Assembly: GCF_004138285.1 (NCBI RefSeq)
Contig: NZ_SCFN01000004.1
Location: 372,001 to 436,000 of the forward strand
Direction: 5' to 3'
Origin: Gottfriedia acidiceleris
GTDB lineage: Bacteria; Bacillota; Bacilli; Bacillales; Bacillaceae_G
Length of the DNA: 64,000 nucleotides
How positions within the stretch are numbered: position 1 is the first letter of the stretch; each line of letters starts with the position of its first letter. Made by a program: the position numbers and the translations under genes. A model generated the notes under the pieces. The model searched no databases. It was given only the letters and a program-made list of their open reading frames with translations, and had not been told where the DNA came from. Below are positions 53,094-63,400 of the stretch, piece after piece.

Positions 53094-53996
53094 ATGAATT
53101 TAGACCATTTAGCATATATTGTTGATGTTTCGAAAACTAAATCACTATCCATGTCAGCAAAGAATCTACATATTTCTGTTTCCGCAATCTCTCAGGCTAT
53201 AAATAATTTAGAAGAAGAATTCGGATTTAAAATTTTTACTCGTTTACGGCAAGGAACGATTCCAACACCTGAGGGAGAGAAATTAATTGAAAAAACCCTT
53301 AATGTGCTAGCACATGCTGAAAACTTAAAACAGCTAGCAATAAACAATAATGAAATACAAAAGGAGATTACAATTGCTTCTGTTCCTGGACTAATGCATT
53401 ATATAGTAAATTTAATTAAACTAATTAAAGTCGAAAATCCAAAGTCAAAGATTAGAGTTCACGGAAAAAATTCATTAGAAATTTTAAATGATGTAAAAGA
53501 AAAAAATTTACGTTTTGGTTTAATTTGGATTTATGATGAATTGATAAAAAAGAATAAAGAAATGGTCTTTGATATCTTTCAAGAAGTTAAAATCAATGTT
53601 TGTGTGAGTAAAAATCACACACTTGCTGAATGTACACAGTTAACAATTGACGATTTAAAAAATGAAGCGTTAGTTGTCCATGATGAACAATATTTGAAAT
53701 GGTATTATGAAGAATTTTTAAAAAATAAGACTGAAGTATTATTCACGACAAATAATATCGATAGCATTAGAAGTGCTGTCAAAGAAAATATTGCTATAAC
53801 AATTGGCACAGACTTTGTTGTACAAAACGAACCTCTCATTCAATCTGGGGAAGCTATTGCAATCGAACTGATAAATCCTTTTCATCGTCCTTTTTATGTT
53901 GGATGTGTTCGAAATGAGTATCCTCCTCTTTCAGTAGCAGATAAAATGTATATAAACGAGTTAAAAAATGAATTTAATCGTAGGAGCAATAGTTAA
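53094..53996 (+). CDS. LysR-family transcriptional regulator
   Basis: 300 residues, full length, with AAGGAG ahead. Winged HTH at 1-60 (MNLDHLAYIVDVSKTKSLSMSAKNLHISVSAISQAINNLEEEFGFKIFTR) and a two-lobed effector domain. It diverges from the nucleotidase (132 bases between starts) and converges on the dockerin protease genes. It resembles the regulator cut by the left edge of the window. Target unknown; LysR proteins usually control a divergent neighbour, here the nucleotidase. Confidence 0.92.
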   Translation: MNLDHLAYIVDVSKTKSLSMSAKNLHISVSAISQAINNLEEEFGFKIFTRLRQGTIPTPEGEKLIEKTLNVLAHAENLKQLAINNNEIQKEITIASVPGLMHYIVNLIKLIKVENPKSKIRVHGKNSLEILNDVKEKNLRFGLIWIYDELIKKNKEMVFDIFQEVKINVCVSKNHTLAECTQLTIDDLKNEALVVHDEQYLKWYYEEFLKNKTEVLFTTNNIDSIRSAVKENIAITIGTDFVVQNEPLIQSGEAIAIELINPFHRPFYVGCVRNEYPPLSVADKMYINELKNEFNRRSNS

Positions 53997-54053
53997 CAGA
54001 CAGTAGATAAATAGGAAATGACCACTGCTTGATTAAGATAAAAAGCACAATTA

Positions 54054-54103
54054 AAAAGGCTAATCTAAAAGGTAACAGTTACCTTTTAGATTAGCCTTTT
54101 TAT
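54054..54103 (+). terminator. Intrinsic terminator of the LysR gene
   Basis: A 23-base perfect dyad: AAAGGCTAATCTAAAAGG / CCTTTTAGATTAGCCTTT with T-run. Confidence 0.92.
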
Positions 54104-54687
54104 ATAGAATAAATTAATTTAATCGTAAAATTGTTCAAAAAAATACACATTTCACATCTTAATGGTGATCACAAGCCAATCCACAAGAGCAACGATTTTT
54201 CCCAAATAACTGAAGTTGAAAATAACATACTCATAACAGGCTGTTGTGGAAATCAACCTCAACCAACTTTACTTAAGACACTAATTGGGTAAAACATTTA
54301 CAATTTCTGATAATCTCTAAAAAATCCCCACAGAAACTAAACAAAGTGATATTTGTGCCTACTCAACATACTTTCTTAAAAAGTAAAATGAATTATAAAA
54401 CACCTCCTATTTCTGTCCATCTTAAATCGGAAATTACTATTTCCTCTTCTTACTATTCTTTAAGCAAAATTCGTGCCAACAAAAAAACATGATTACACCC
54501 ACCAAAAAGCCATTCCTCAAATCTAAAACCAACTGATTTATTTTAAAATCTACTCAATCTTTTCTCATTGAGATCATTTTATTTCCTTAAATTATGAATT
54601 CTAAATTTGTGATGTACAAAAAAAGGACTCACAAATTATTCCATGAGTCCTTTTTCCTTCAATAATTTAATTTGTCTTTTTTATTAA
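54104..54687. other. Intergenic region with a possible Cys-rich gene remnant
   Basis: No intact gene. Reading leftward, 54159-54227 encodes VCYFQLQLFGKNRCSCGLACDHH and stop, which has the look of a real protein C-terminus but is closed by TGA upstream. A terminator dyad GGACTCA / TGAGTCC with T-run lies at 54618-54656, after the protease gene. Confidence 0.35.
54618..54656 (-). terminator. Intrinsic terminator of the dockerin protease gene
   Basis: AAAAAGGACTCATGG..TGAGTCCTTTTTTT reading leftward, just beyond the gene's stop. Confidence 0.85.
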
Positions 54688-57600
54688 TTACTTATATCCA
54701 ACTTGTTCCAATATACTATCTAACGTTGCACCTTTATAAGAAGTCCTCGCTTTAGGTACGTTTTGAGCCGTTTTATTTTGTAATCCGAAGTTTTTAATAA
54801 TATAATCCATATCCTTTTTATCAACTACTCTATCAAAGTTAAAGTCTGCAGAAGCCTTATTTGTACCCCAATATGTTTGAACAACTAATGCATCTAAAAT
54901 ATCAATTACATTATCTTTATTTGAGTCACCTGCTGCAGCAATTGGCATTGTAACTAGCTGATCTTTTCCTACTAACTCTCCACGTACTTCATCGGTTAAG
55001 TTTACTTGTTTGTACATTGTAAAATGCCCAGGAACGTCTACTTTTACTGTGTAATCATTTTTATCAGCTTTAAAACCATCCGCTTCAAATACACCATTTT
55101 GATTTATGATTGGTGCTTCAACGCTCGTTTTATTGTCATATGAACTAACAGTTACTTTTGCTTCTAAAGACCTTTGATCTAAATTAACATTTGTTTGGCT
55201 AGTAGAAGGATCAATTGCACCCTCTAACCTTAAAGAACCTTCTAATTTGGATATTGTTGTTTTCGTTTTATATCCTTCCATATATGTATACACATTATCC
55301 GTCTCAACATTTGATTGGTCAATTGTCGACGAATTAATAAGATGCCATGAGAACGGGGTACTTACCATATATTTATTTAATGTTTTTATATCGAAATTAA
55401 ATAATTGTAAATCCTCAGGCAGTGTTTTATTACCTAAATAATTAAAAGTAAATGTGTATTGGAGTACACCTGGCCAATAACTTGGTTCTGTTGTTACTGT
55501 AACTTTTGCGTCACCGTATTGCTTAACGACGTCATTCACTTTCACATTTTCAATTACAGCCTGATCTGAAAAAACTGGTAATGAAATTTTGGTAGTTTTT
55601 AAGTTTTTAATATTATTTGAACGAACGCTATAATTAACCGTATCACCCGTCGCGATATTTTGTTTATTTGCTTTTAAATAATAGTATGGGTACGTATCTT
55701 CCACAAAAACTACTTTTAACATATTTGAAGCGTCTGCAGTTGGGTTTTTCGCAGAATCCATTCCATAAAATTGAACTTGTAATGGCTGATATTGACTGTT
55801 AACTAATATTTGATCAGAGTAATTTCCGTCTTTGTCAGTGTTAATTGGATTTGCTGGAAAACCTCCAAAAAACGATACAACTGAATTACTAGTTTGATCA
55901 ACAGGTATACCATAACGATTTGCCTCTTCAACTTCTGGATCTTTTACATTGATGTTAAAATCATATAAAAACTGTCCATTTGAATCTAATTGACGATCAT
56001 TATATTCTATTACTTTTTGTTCTAAATGATCAAAACTACTAGTAAGCGAAGGTGCTCCAAGTTCATATAAGAAATCTGAAGCTGCCGAAAATATTTTGCC
56101 ATTTTCATTAGTACCTACTAACCTTAATTTATAATGTCCGGTTTTTATCGTTTCAGTTTCACTACTAATAGGATTTTTTGGATCTTCGGTAAATGGATAG
56201 TAATCAGTACTAAATCCTCTAGGAATATAATATGGTTGGTTTTCATTTAATTGTAAAGCATCAAATGAACCTACTAATCCAAGGTCTTGTCCAGTAATTG
56301 GATCTTGAATTAATACATCTAAAGTCTTCAAATGTGACTTTAATTCAAATGAGAAACCTAGAAACGGAACCATCGTTTCTGGCCATGAATAGTCAGTTGA
56401 AAATAATGAATTCTCTACTTTAAACGAATCAATACCCTCGTTGACAACCCTCACTCCAAACGGAATTTGGTATTGCTCCGTTTGATCTTCATTATTTGTA
56501 AATAGTATATAGCCTTCATAAGTTCCTTTTTCAGCTGTTTTTGGGATATTTAAATTAAAACTAACGGATTTTTGACTGATTCCGTTTAATTTTATCGAAG
56601 TTGGTCCCGACAAAGTTACATTATTTAATGCAGCGTCTTTTGAACCTTTTTGACCAGTTTGAAATTTAACATTAACATTAAATGTTTTAGCTTTTTCACT
56701 TCGATTTTTTAATGTAATATTACGGGAGTCAGAAATATCTTGGTCATTAAAACCAAATGATCCAAAGCTCATTCCACCTGTCAATTCTTCAACTAATTTT
56801 TGTTTACCGTTAATAATATTTGGTGTTTTATCCTTTACTATTAATTCAACATTTGAATGGATAGCTTCATACGCATCTACTCTTCCACTTCCTACTTCGA
56901 ATACACTATATGCTTTTGACAATGGATCAGCTGTATTCATCAGGATCGACTTCACATCAGCCGGAGTGAGATCCTTATTTGATTGAAGTAATAAAGCTGA
57001 TACGCCTGTTACATAAGGAGTAGCCATTGATGTACCTGATAAACGTTCATAAGCAAATTGATAATCCTTTGTTTTTGTACCATCAGCTGCTTGATCATTA
57101 ATATAATAAGGGACAGTTGAAAGAATTGATACGCCCGGTGCAGTCACTTCTGGTTTAATATCATAATTAATTCGAGATGGACCTCTTGAACTAAAGGTAG
57201 CTAATTCATCCGATGCTGTTTGTAACTTTGAAAAATCACCAAATGAGAAATCAGTTTTTCCTTCTTTAATTGCATTAGAAATTGCTATGCCATCATCATA
57301 TGCAATTGAAAAGGATGGGATTGCGTCCATGGACTCACCTAATAGTTCCTTGATTGTTCCTTCTGCTTTATTTGTTTCATCATTATACATAATGACTCCA
57401 GCAGCACCGTTTGCTTTTGCATTTTTAATTTTATCCATTAATGCAATAGAACCCCGTTTTATTAAGGCAATCTTCCCTTTAACATCTTTTCCTGTAAAAT
57501 TATAAGTGTTTCCTAAACCAACATCTACAAGTTGAAAAGTTTTTCCTTTTAATGTTGTTAAATCATCTAAATAATTTTGTGCCATTTGTCTTAACACATA

Positions 57601-58854
57601 ATTTTTATTGTTATTTACTCCAGTGTATTGATATAAATCGATTGCTACTGATGAAGCACCAACCGTTAATGCTAATGCTGATGTCCCTGGCGCTCCAAGT
57701 GAGTACATGCTATCGCCACTATTTCCTGCTGCAACTACTGTAGTCACACCACTAATTACCGCGTTATTTACTGCTACCGAAGTTGGAAATAATGGATCAT
57801 TGATTGTTGCACCTAAAGACATATTTATAACATCCATTCCGTCATTTACAGCTTTATCAAGTGCAGCTATTATTCCATCGCTGTCACCACCCCCGTATGG
57901 ACCAAGAACTCTATATGCATATATATCTGCATCAGGTGCTACGCCTACCTTTTTATATTCACTATCTGCCACTCCTTGTCCGGCAATTATTCCAGCTACA
58001 TGTGTGCCATGCTCAGTATAATAAGCTGATGTTCCATCAAATTCTGGCTCTCCTGATTTTTTCCAATCTTCATATGTTGTTTCCATCGGATCATTATCAT
58101 TGTCTATAAAGTCGTATCCACCCTTATAAGCGCCTTTTAAATCCGGGTGGTTATAATCAATACCAGTATCTAAAATACCGATTTTTATGCCTTTCCCTGT
58201 AAATCCTTCAGCATGTAAGCGATCTAATCCATCATATGGCGAGTAATTTGCAATGTTTGATTCATCTTTTTTAAGTGAACCACTTTTGTCATCTTCAGGG
58301 GGTGGATTAATGGTAAATGTTTGATTACTCCAAACTTTCTTTACCGCTTTCGATTTTAATAGTTTACTAATTTGATTAGCTGGTAAACTCATTGACACAC
58401 CATTAAATGCATTTTTATATTTACGTTTAATCTTAAAATCTACTTTTTTATTGTTATCAGCTAACTGTTGAATATCTTGTTTAAATGTTTCGTGATCATG
58501 TTCTACTAAATTACTCGCTACAGCTTCAGACAGTTCTTTACCTTGAATACTAGCTTCGATTCTAGCAATTTTAGCCGGTTTATTAACAAACTCAACTATG
58601 ACTGAAGTTTGCACTGCTGATGATAAATTAATATCTGAAGAAATTTTAAGTCCAGTTTCATCTGTTGTTGATAATTGGTGTAAAGCTGCTCTTTGAGCTG
58701 AAGTTAAATTTGCAAGTAGATTATCTACTTTTGAGTAACTATCTGCCTTTGTCACAACTGAATTTTTACCAATTGAACCAAAAACTACGCTAGTTGATAA
58801 AGCCAATATTGTTAACCCTTTTATAAACTTATGTTTTTGCACATGCTTATTCAT
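54688..58854 (-). CDS. Giant secreted S8 serine protease with dockerin-like C-terminus (paralogue B)
   Basis: 1388 residues. Signal peptide to ~37, inhibitor-I9-like propeptide (about 80-180), S8 catalytic domain with D229 (IGILDTGID), H282 (EHGTHVAG) and S609 (SGTSMATPYVTG), with a protease-associated domain inserted at ~425-545. Fn3/Ig-like domains follow, then a carboxypeptidase-regulatory-like fold, and finally a dockerin-like pair of EF-hand loops (GDSNKDNVIDILDALVVQTYWG, then DFNFDRVVDKKDMDYI) and a tail SYKGATLDSILEQVGYK. Vpr-like in its first half. Secreted; the dockerin could dock to a cohesin, but no cohesin is in the window. About 100 bases downstream of paralogue A, with a terminator between. 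Confidence 0.93.
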   Translation of the reverse strand: MNKHVQKHKFIKGLTILALSTSVVFGSIGKNSVVTKADSYSKVDNLLANLTSAQRAALHQLSTTDETGLKISSDINLSSAVQTSVIVEFVNKPAKIARIEASIQGKELSEAVASNLVEHDHETFKQDIQQLADNNKKVDFKIKRKYKNAFNGVSMSLPANQISKLLKSKAVKKVWSNQTFTINPPPEDDKSGSLKKDESNIANYSPYDGLDRLHAEGFTGKGIKIGILDTGIDYNHPDLKGAYKGGYDFIDNDNDPMETTYEDWKKSGEPEFDGTSAYYTEHGTHVAGIIAGQGVADSEYKKVGVAPDADIYAYRVLGPYGGGDSDGIIAALDKAVNDGMDVINMSLGATINDPLFPTSVAVNNAVISGVTTVVAAGNSGDSMYSLGAPGTSALALTVGASSVAIDLYQYTGVNNNKNYVLRQMAQNYLDDLTTLKGKTFQLVDVGLGNTYNFTGKDVKGKIALIKRGSIALMDKIKNAKANGAAGVIMYNDETNKAEGTIKELLGESMDAIPSFSIAYDDGIAISNAIKEGKTDFSFGDFSKLQTASDELATFSSRGPSRINYDIKPEVTAPGVSILSTVPYYINDQAADGTKTKDYQFAYERLSGTSMATPYVTGVSALLLQSNKDLTPADVKSILMNTADPLSKAYSVFEVGSGRVDAYEAIHSNVELIVKDKTPNIINGKQKLVEELTGGMSFGSFGFNDQDISDSRNITLKNRSEKAKTFNVNVKFQTGQKGSKDAALNNVTLSGPTSIKLNGISQKSVSFNLNIPKTAEKGTYEGYILFTNNEDQTEQYQIPFGVRVVNEGIDSFKVENSLFSTDYSWPETMVPFLGFSFELKSHLKTLDVLIQDPITGQDLGLVGSFDALQLNENQPYYIPRGFSTDYYPFTEDPKNPISSETETIKTGHYKLRLVGTNENGKIFSAASDFLYELGAPSLTSSFDHLEQKVIEYNDRQLDSNGQFLYDFNINVKDPEVEEANRYGIPVDQTSNSVVSFFGGFPANPINTDKDGNYSDQILVNSQYQPLQVQFYGMDSAKNPTADASNMLKVVFVEDTYPYYYLKANKQNIATGDTVNYSVRSNNIKNLKTTKISLPVFSDQAVIENVKVNDVVKQYGDAKVTVTTEPSYWPGVLQYTFTFNYLGNKTLPEDLQLFNFDIKTLNKYMVSTPFSWHLINSSTIDQSNVETDNVYTYMEGYKTKTTISKLEGSLRLEGAIDPSTSQTNVNLDQRSLEAKVTVSSYDNKTSVEAPIINQNGVFEADGFKADKNDYTVKVDVPGHFTMYKQVNLTDEVRGELVGKDQLVTMPIAAAGDSNKDNVIDILDALVVQTYWGTNKASADFNFDRVVDKKDMDYIIKNFGLQNKTAQNVPKARTSYKGATLDSILEQVGYK

Positions 58855-58914
58855 TGTCTTCCTCCAAGATCATTTAGGATAAATAGAGACATTCCTTTTT
58901 CTTTAAAATACTCT

Positions 58915-58950
58915 TAAAAAAAGAAAAGCCAATTATCGACTTTTCTTTCT
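58915..58950 (-). terminator. Hairpin between the two dockerin proteases
   Basis: Leftward GAAAAGTCGATAATTGGCTTTTC followed by T-run, right after the stop of paralogue A. Confidence 0.75.
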
Positions 58951-58954
58951 TTTA

Positions 58955-61900
58955 TTAAATTCCTAACTCTTTTAATATGTCTTCTAATGATTTGCCTTTA
59001 TATTTGTTAAGAGGTTTAGGCGCATTATCAACTGATTTATTTTGCAGTAAGTAGTTCTTCTGAACAAATTTCATATCATTTACATCAACTGTACCGTCAA
59101 AATTAATATCTGCACTTCGCTTGTTAGTTCCCCAATATGTCTGAATAGCCAATGCATCCAAAATATCAATAACTTGATCCTGGTTTACATCACCTGCTAC
59201 AAGATCAGGTGCAGTGATATATTGATTTTTTGCATAGACTGTTCCGTTATATTCATAGCCAATATTTGTTCTAATCTTCGTTAAAAAATGACCTGGAACA
59301 TTAAATTCAATCGTAAATAAGTCCTTACTTAAGGGAATTTTATCAAAAGCATATCTTCCATAAGTATCAATCGGTGCATTGTATTTTGTTCCATTTGAGT
59401 CATAAATGTTTACTGTTGCCCCAACTTTATCCCAATCTCTTGTACCAGGATATCCTCCGTTTTCAGGGTCACCTTCATAAAATCCCTGAGGATTAACAGA
59501 TCCGTTTGCTCTAGAAAGTTTCGGGAATACTTTAAAACTATATCCACCGTTTAATACTTCTAAGTTTTCATTACTAGCGTTTATGACATTTACTGTTGGA
59601 TTAATGGTTCCGCCTGTGTAAAATTCTTTTTCTTGAACTTTTAATGTTACCTCTGCAACTTCAGAGTGATCAAACTGACCACTAGGCTCATTAAAGTTAA
59701 CGGTCATATCATCACCTTTAACGTCAATTGAAGCTTTGCTTGCATAATTGTCAGTAAGTTTTGCGTCAACTAACTGCACACTTTTCATTCCAAAATAATC
59801 ACCAAAAGTCCATTTCACATTTTTAATATTATTTAAATTATCCAAATAAATTTTAGCTTTCACTGTATCTCCCGCTGTTGCCGTAACTACACCACTTTTA
59901 GCATAAGTAACAGGTGTGCCTTCTTTCACAAAGTAATACTGCTTTGATTCTTTGTTACCAGCCATATCATAACCATCAAATCGAAGAGGTAACACATTTA
60001 AGGATTCATCTATAGCGATTTCATCTTTATATTTGCCTTCAGCATCCATTGGGATTGGTGAAGAAGGGAAAGCCCACTCACCATAATAATAAACGAGCGA
60101 ATTTGACGATTGGTCAATCGAAATTCCTTGATTCTTCATTTCGTCAACCTTTGAATCTTGAATCTGAATCTCAAATGGGTATGTTTTTTGACCTGGTTTA
60201 TACTCAATAAATGGAGATGAATCATCAAGTGAGCTTTTAAATGTAGGCGTGTCTAAATCAATAAACAAGTCTTCAGTTTCGATGAATTCTTTTCCAGAAA
60301 AACTAGTGCCAATGAAAATTAATTTATACTGTCCTGGTTGAATATCGCTTGTTTCATCTGAGATTGGCTGTTTTGAGTTTCCTGTAAATTTATAATACTG
60401 TCCATTAAATGCGATTAAGTTATAATCAACATTGTCATATGCATATGTTAAATCGACCGTACCAACAAACCCAAGATCTTTACCAGTTTTAGTATCTTTT
60501 AGGACAATATCCATCTTATCCATTGGAGATCGCAAGTTAAATTTAGTATAGATCCATTGAGCTCTCATAAAATCCCATCCACCTTGATTTAATTGGTCAG
60601 GAGAATAAGCTGGATTTAAAACTTCCATGGTATTAAACCCTTCTTCAGATGTTCGTACACTAAATGGAATTCGATATACTTCTGATGAATTAGCATTATT
60701 GGTTAATGTAATATACCCTTCATAAATTCCTTTTTTTGCCTCTTTAGGAACGGTCATTCTTGCATTAATTGTTTTTGATCCATTGCCATTTATATCGATT
60801 TTATTTGGAATATTTAACTCTACCCCATTGTCTTTTAAACTGTTTGAGCCTTTCGTTTCGCTAATTGATAGAGTAAATGATTTTTTTACATTTTTATTGT
60901 TTTCGATTTTAATTGATTTTGAAACATTAATTTTGCCATCTTCATAATGATTGTCAAAGCTAAGGCCACCAGTAAATTCTTTCACCTTCATTAAGCGTTC
61001 TGCTCCTGGTACATAGGCCTTATCCTTGATTTTAAGAATTAGATCACTATGTATAGCCTGGTAAGGATCTACTCGTCCAGCACCTACTTCAAAAACACTA
61101 TAATCACCATTTAGTGGATCAGCTGTATTCATCAAAATCGATTTAATATCTTCAGGTTGTAACTTAGGATTCGCTTGTAGCATTAAAGCGGCAACACCAG
61201 CTGTAAATGGAGTAGCCATTGATGTACCTGAATACCTTGAATAAGCGTATTGATAATTATCATGATCTTTTGGATTAATCATATAAGAAGGAACAGTTGA
61301 TAGAACACTTACCCCTGGAGCAGTAATTTCAGGCTTCATATCAAAAGTTTGTCTTGCAGGTCCTCTTGAACTGAAATCAGCTAAATGATCTCCTTCAGTC
61401 TGTTTTTCCGAATAATTTGAGAAACTGATTGTGTTCTTTCCAGCTGCTAACATGGACCTAACTTTTTCTCCATCATTTTTTGTTAAAGAAAATGATTGTA
61501 CATAGTTAACAGACTCTCCAAGATTTACCTCGATTTGACCATCAATATTATTTGTAATTAAAACCCCTACTGCACCTTTTTCTTTTGCGTTCATTATTTT
61601 TTCATCAAAGGTAATATCCCCTCGATTAATAAGTGCAATTTTTCCATTTAAATCTTTATCTGCAAAGTCAGATGCATAACCTAATCCAACATCCACTATC
61701 TCATAAGACTTACCAACTAGATTTTTAAATTGTTCATCGTAATGTCGGGCCATTCCTACTAATTCAATTGATGATTCACTTCCTATTTTCCCATTCAAAG
61801 TTGATTCTTGTATTGGAACATCACTTGCTCCTACAGTCAAAGCAAGTGCAGCTGATCCAGGTGAGCCTAAAGAATAAGCCCCCGGTCCTTCATTACCCGC

Positions 61901-63010
61901 TGCTACAACTGCAGTAACTCCATTTAGTACCGCATAATTAATGGCTGTACTAGTTGGAAAATACGGATCATTTACTGCTGCTCCTAATGACAAATTAATG
62001 ACATCCATTCCATCATGTACTGCTCTTTCAATCCCCTCAATAACGGCTTCAGTAGTACCAGAACCATATGGGCCGAGCACGCGATAAGCATATAAATCTA
62101 CATCAGGAGCTACTCCTTCAACAGTAATTTTATCGTTAGTACTCTGACCAGCTATCGTACCTGCTACATGTGTACCATGTGAGGTGTAATAAGTTGAACC
62201 ATTTATTTCTGGATAACCAGAAGCTTGCCAATCTTTATAAGTTGTCTCCATTGGATCATTATCTTGATCAACAACATCGTAACCACCTTTGTATGCTTTC
62301 TTTAAATCAGGGTGGTTATAATCGATTCCTGTATCAATTACCCCTACTTTTATGCCCTTACCAGTAATACCTTCTTTATGTAATTTATCAATCTTTAAAT
62401 AAGAAAGGCTCTCAACCGAAGTGTTTCCACTAGTAGTCGTACTTTTAGTTTCCACATTTTGAATAGGATCGACCTTGTATTCAACATTCTTATAGACAGC
62501 TTTCACAACTTTAGAAGACAACAGCTGTTTAATTTGATTTGCTGGCAGTTTCATTGCAACACCATTTAAAACAGTATTAAAATTTGTTGTAATTTGATGA
62601 TTTACTTTTTTACTTTTTGAAGTAGGAAAAATGGTTTGAATATCTTTTTTAAACTGTTCGTGTTCTTGTAAAACTTTCTCATCCGCTTGTTCTTTTGATA
62701 GTTTTTTACCCGCTAACTCAGCATCAATTAATGCAACTTTTGAAGGTTTTGATTGAAATTGAACGATAACAGATACTTCATTATCTTTTTTTAGTTCATC
62801 TTTTTTAAAACCGACTAATCCGGTTTGCTCATTAAATTCTATTTTATTTAAAGCATTTCTTTGCTCAGCAGTTAAAGAAGAAAGTACATCTTCAGCTTTT
62901 ATCTCTGCAGCTTTAGCCACTGTATTGAAAGGATGATTCACTGCAGGAAATATCATGCCTAAAGTTAAGGAAATAGCTGCTGCTTGTTTAATGAGTTTAT
63001 TGTTCTTCAT
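58955..63010 (-). CDS. Giant secreted S8 serine protease with dockerin-like C-terminus (paralogue A)
   Basis: 1351 residues, same architecture as its neighbour: signal peptide to ~35, propeptide (about 75-180), D226 (VGVIDTGID), H278 (SHGTHVAG), S597 (SGTSMATPFTAG), protease-associated insert, Ig-like domains. A cohesin-type-binding-like region (about 1080-1190, GDTVKAKIYLDN) precedes a regulatory fold and the dockerin-like pair (GDVNQDQVIDILDALAIQTYWG; DINFDGTVDVNDMKFV) with tail KYKGKSLEDILKELGI. A near-perfect CodY box overlaps its likely -35 (63065-63079), so it should be held down in rich medium. It and paralogue B arose by tandem duplication. Confidence 0.93.
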   Translation of the reverse strand: MKNNKLIKQAAAISLTLGMIFPAVNHPFNTVAKAAEIKAEDVLSSLTAEQRNALNKIEFNEQTGLVGFKKDELKKDNEVSVIVQFQSKPSKVALIDAELAGKKLSKEQADEKVLQEHEQFKKDIQTIFPTSKSKKVNHQITTNFNTVLNGVAMKLPANQIKQLLSSKVVKAVYKNVEYKVDPIQNVETKSTTTSGNTSVESLSYLKIDKLHKEGITGKGIKVGVIDTGIDYNHPDLKKAYKGGYDVVDQDNDPMETTYKDWQASGYPEINGSTYYTSHGTHVAGTIAGQSTNDKITVEGVAPDVDLYAYRVLGPYGSGTTEAVIEGIERAVHDGMDVINLSLGAAVNDPYFPTSTAINYAVLNGVTAVVAAGNEGPGAYSLGSPGSAALALTVGASDVPIQESTLNGKIGSESSIELVGMARHYDEQFKNLVGKSYEIVDVGLGYASDFADKDLNGKIALINRGDITFDEKIMNAKEKGAVGVLITNNIDGQIEVNLGESVNYVQSFSLTKNDGEKVRSMLAAGKNTISFSNYSEKQTEGDHLADFSSRGPARQTFDMKPEITAPGVSVLSTVPSYMINPKDHDNYQYAYSRYSGTSMATPFTAGVAALMLQANPKLQPEDIKSILMNTADPLNGDYSVFEVGAGRVDPYQAIHSDLILKIKDKAYVPGAERLMKVKEFTGGLSFDNHYEDGKINVSKSIKIENNKNVKKSFTLSISETKGSNSLKDNGVELNIPNKIDINGNGSKTINARMTVPKEAKKGIYEGYITLTNNANSSEVYRIPFSVRTSEEGFNTMEVLNPAYSPDQLNQGGWDFMRAQWIYTKFNLRSPMDKMDIVLKDTKTGKDLGFVGTVDLTYAYDNVDYNLIAFNGQYYKFTGNSKQPISDETSDIQPGQYKLIFIGTSFSGKEFIETEDLFIDLDTPTFKSSLDDSSPFIEYKPGQKTYPFEIQIQDSKVDEMKNQGISIDQSSNSLVYYYGEWAFPSSPIPMDAEGKYKDEIAIDESLNVLPLRFDGYDMAGNKESKQYYFVKEGTPVTYAKSGVVTATAGDTVKAKIYLDNLNNIKNVKWTFGDYFGMKSVQLVDAKLTDNYASKASIDVKGDDMTVNFNEPSGQFDHSEVAEVTLKVQEKEFYTGGTINPTVNVINASNENLEVLNGGYSFKVFPKLSRANGSVNPQGFYEGDPENGGYPGTRDWDKVGATVNIYDSNGTKYNAPIDTYGRYAFDKIPLSKDLFTIEFNVPGHFLTKIRTNIGYEYNGTVYAKNQYITAPDLVAGDVNQDQVIDILDALAIQTYWGTNKRSADINFDGTVDVNDMKFVQKNYLLQNKSVDNAPKPLNKYKGKSLEDILKELGI

Positions 63011-63048
63011 TCGACACCATCTTTCTTAAATTTTCAATAAACGATCGT

Positions 63049-63079
63049 ATAATATTCCTTTCTAAATTTTCAGAAAAAT
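63049..63079 (-). promoter_or_regulatory. CodY box overlapping the protease promoter
   Basis: AATTTTCAGAAAAAT at 63065-63079 matches the CodY consensus AATTTTCWGAAAATT at 14 of 15 positions. Leftward, a -10 TATTAT lies at 63049-63054, putting the box over the -35 region, ~55 bases ahead of the start codon. Confidence 0.7.
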
Positions 63080-63400
63080 ATTTATAAATTTATGATAAAT
63101 TACTTAAATAGTCACCAGCAATGGGGGTTATTGATTCTAGAAATCTCCTACTTTAGTAACAAAAAGACTTAAATAGAGGAATGATTCAGAAGAAAAATAA
63201 CCGAAGTGAGTCGAACTTATTTATTAAAATGGGGTTATTACCAAATAAGATGATATTTTTTTAAGAAGTAGTTGCATATAAACATAAAAATTATAAAATT
63301 GGCCCCACTTAGCGTACAATTACCTGCAAAAAAATATATATTTTTAAACATGAAAAAAGCCTTGCATTCTAATACAAGACTTTTAATTAAATCTATTTTT
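63080..63400. other. Intergenic region upstream of the protease pair
   Basis: AT-rich, no gene. Contains the terminator of the TPR gene at 63352-63386. Confidence 0.6.
63352..63386 (-). terminator. Intrinsic terminator of the TPR gene
   Basis: Leftward AAAAGTCTTGTATT / AATGCAAGGCTTTTTT with one mismatch and T-run. Confidence 0.8.
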
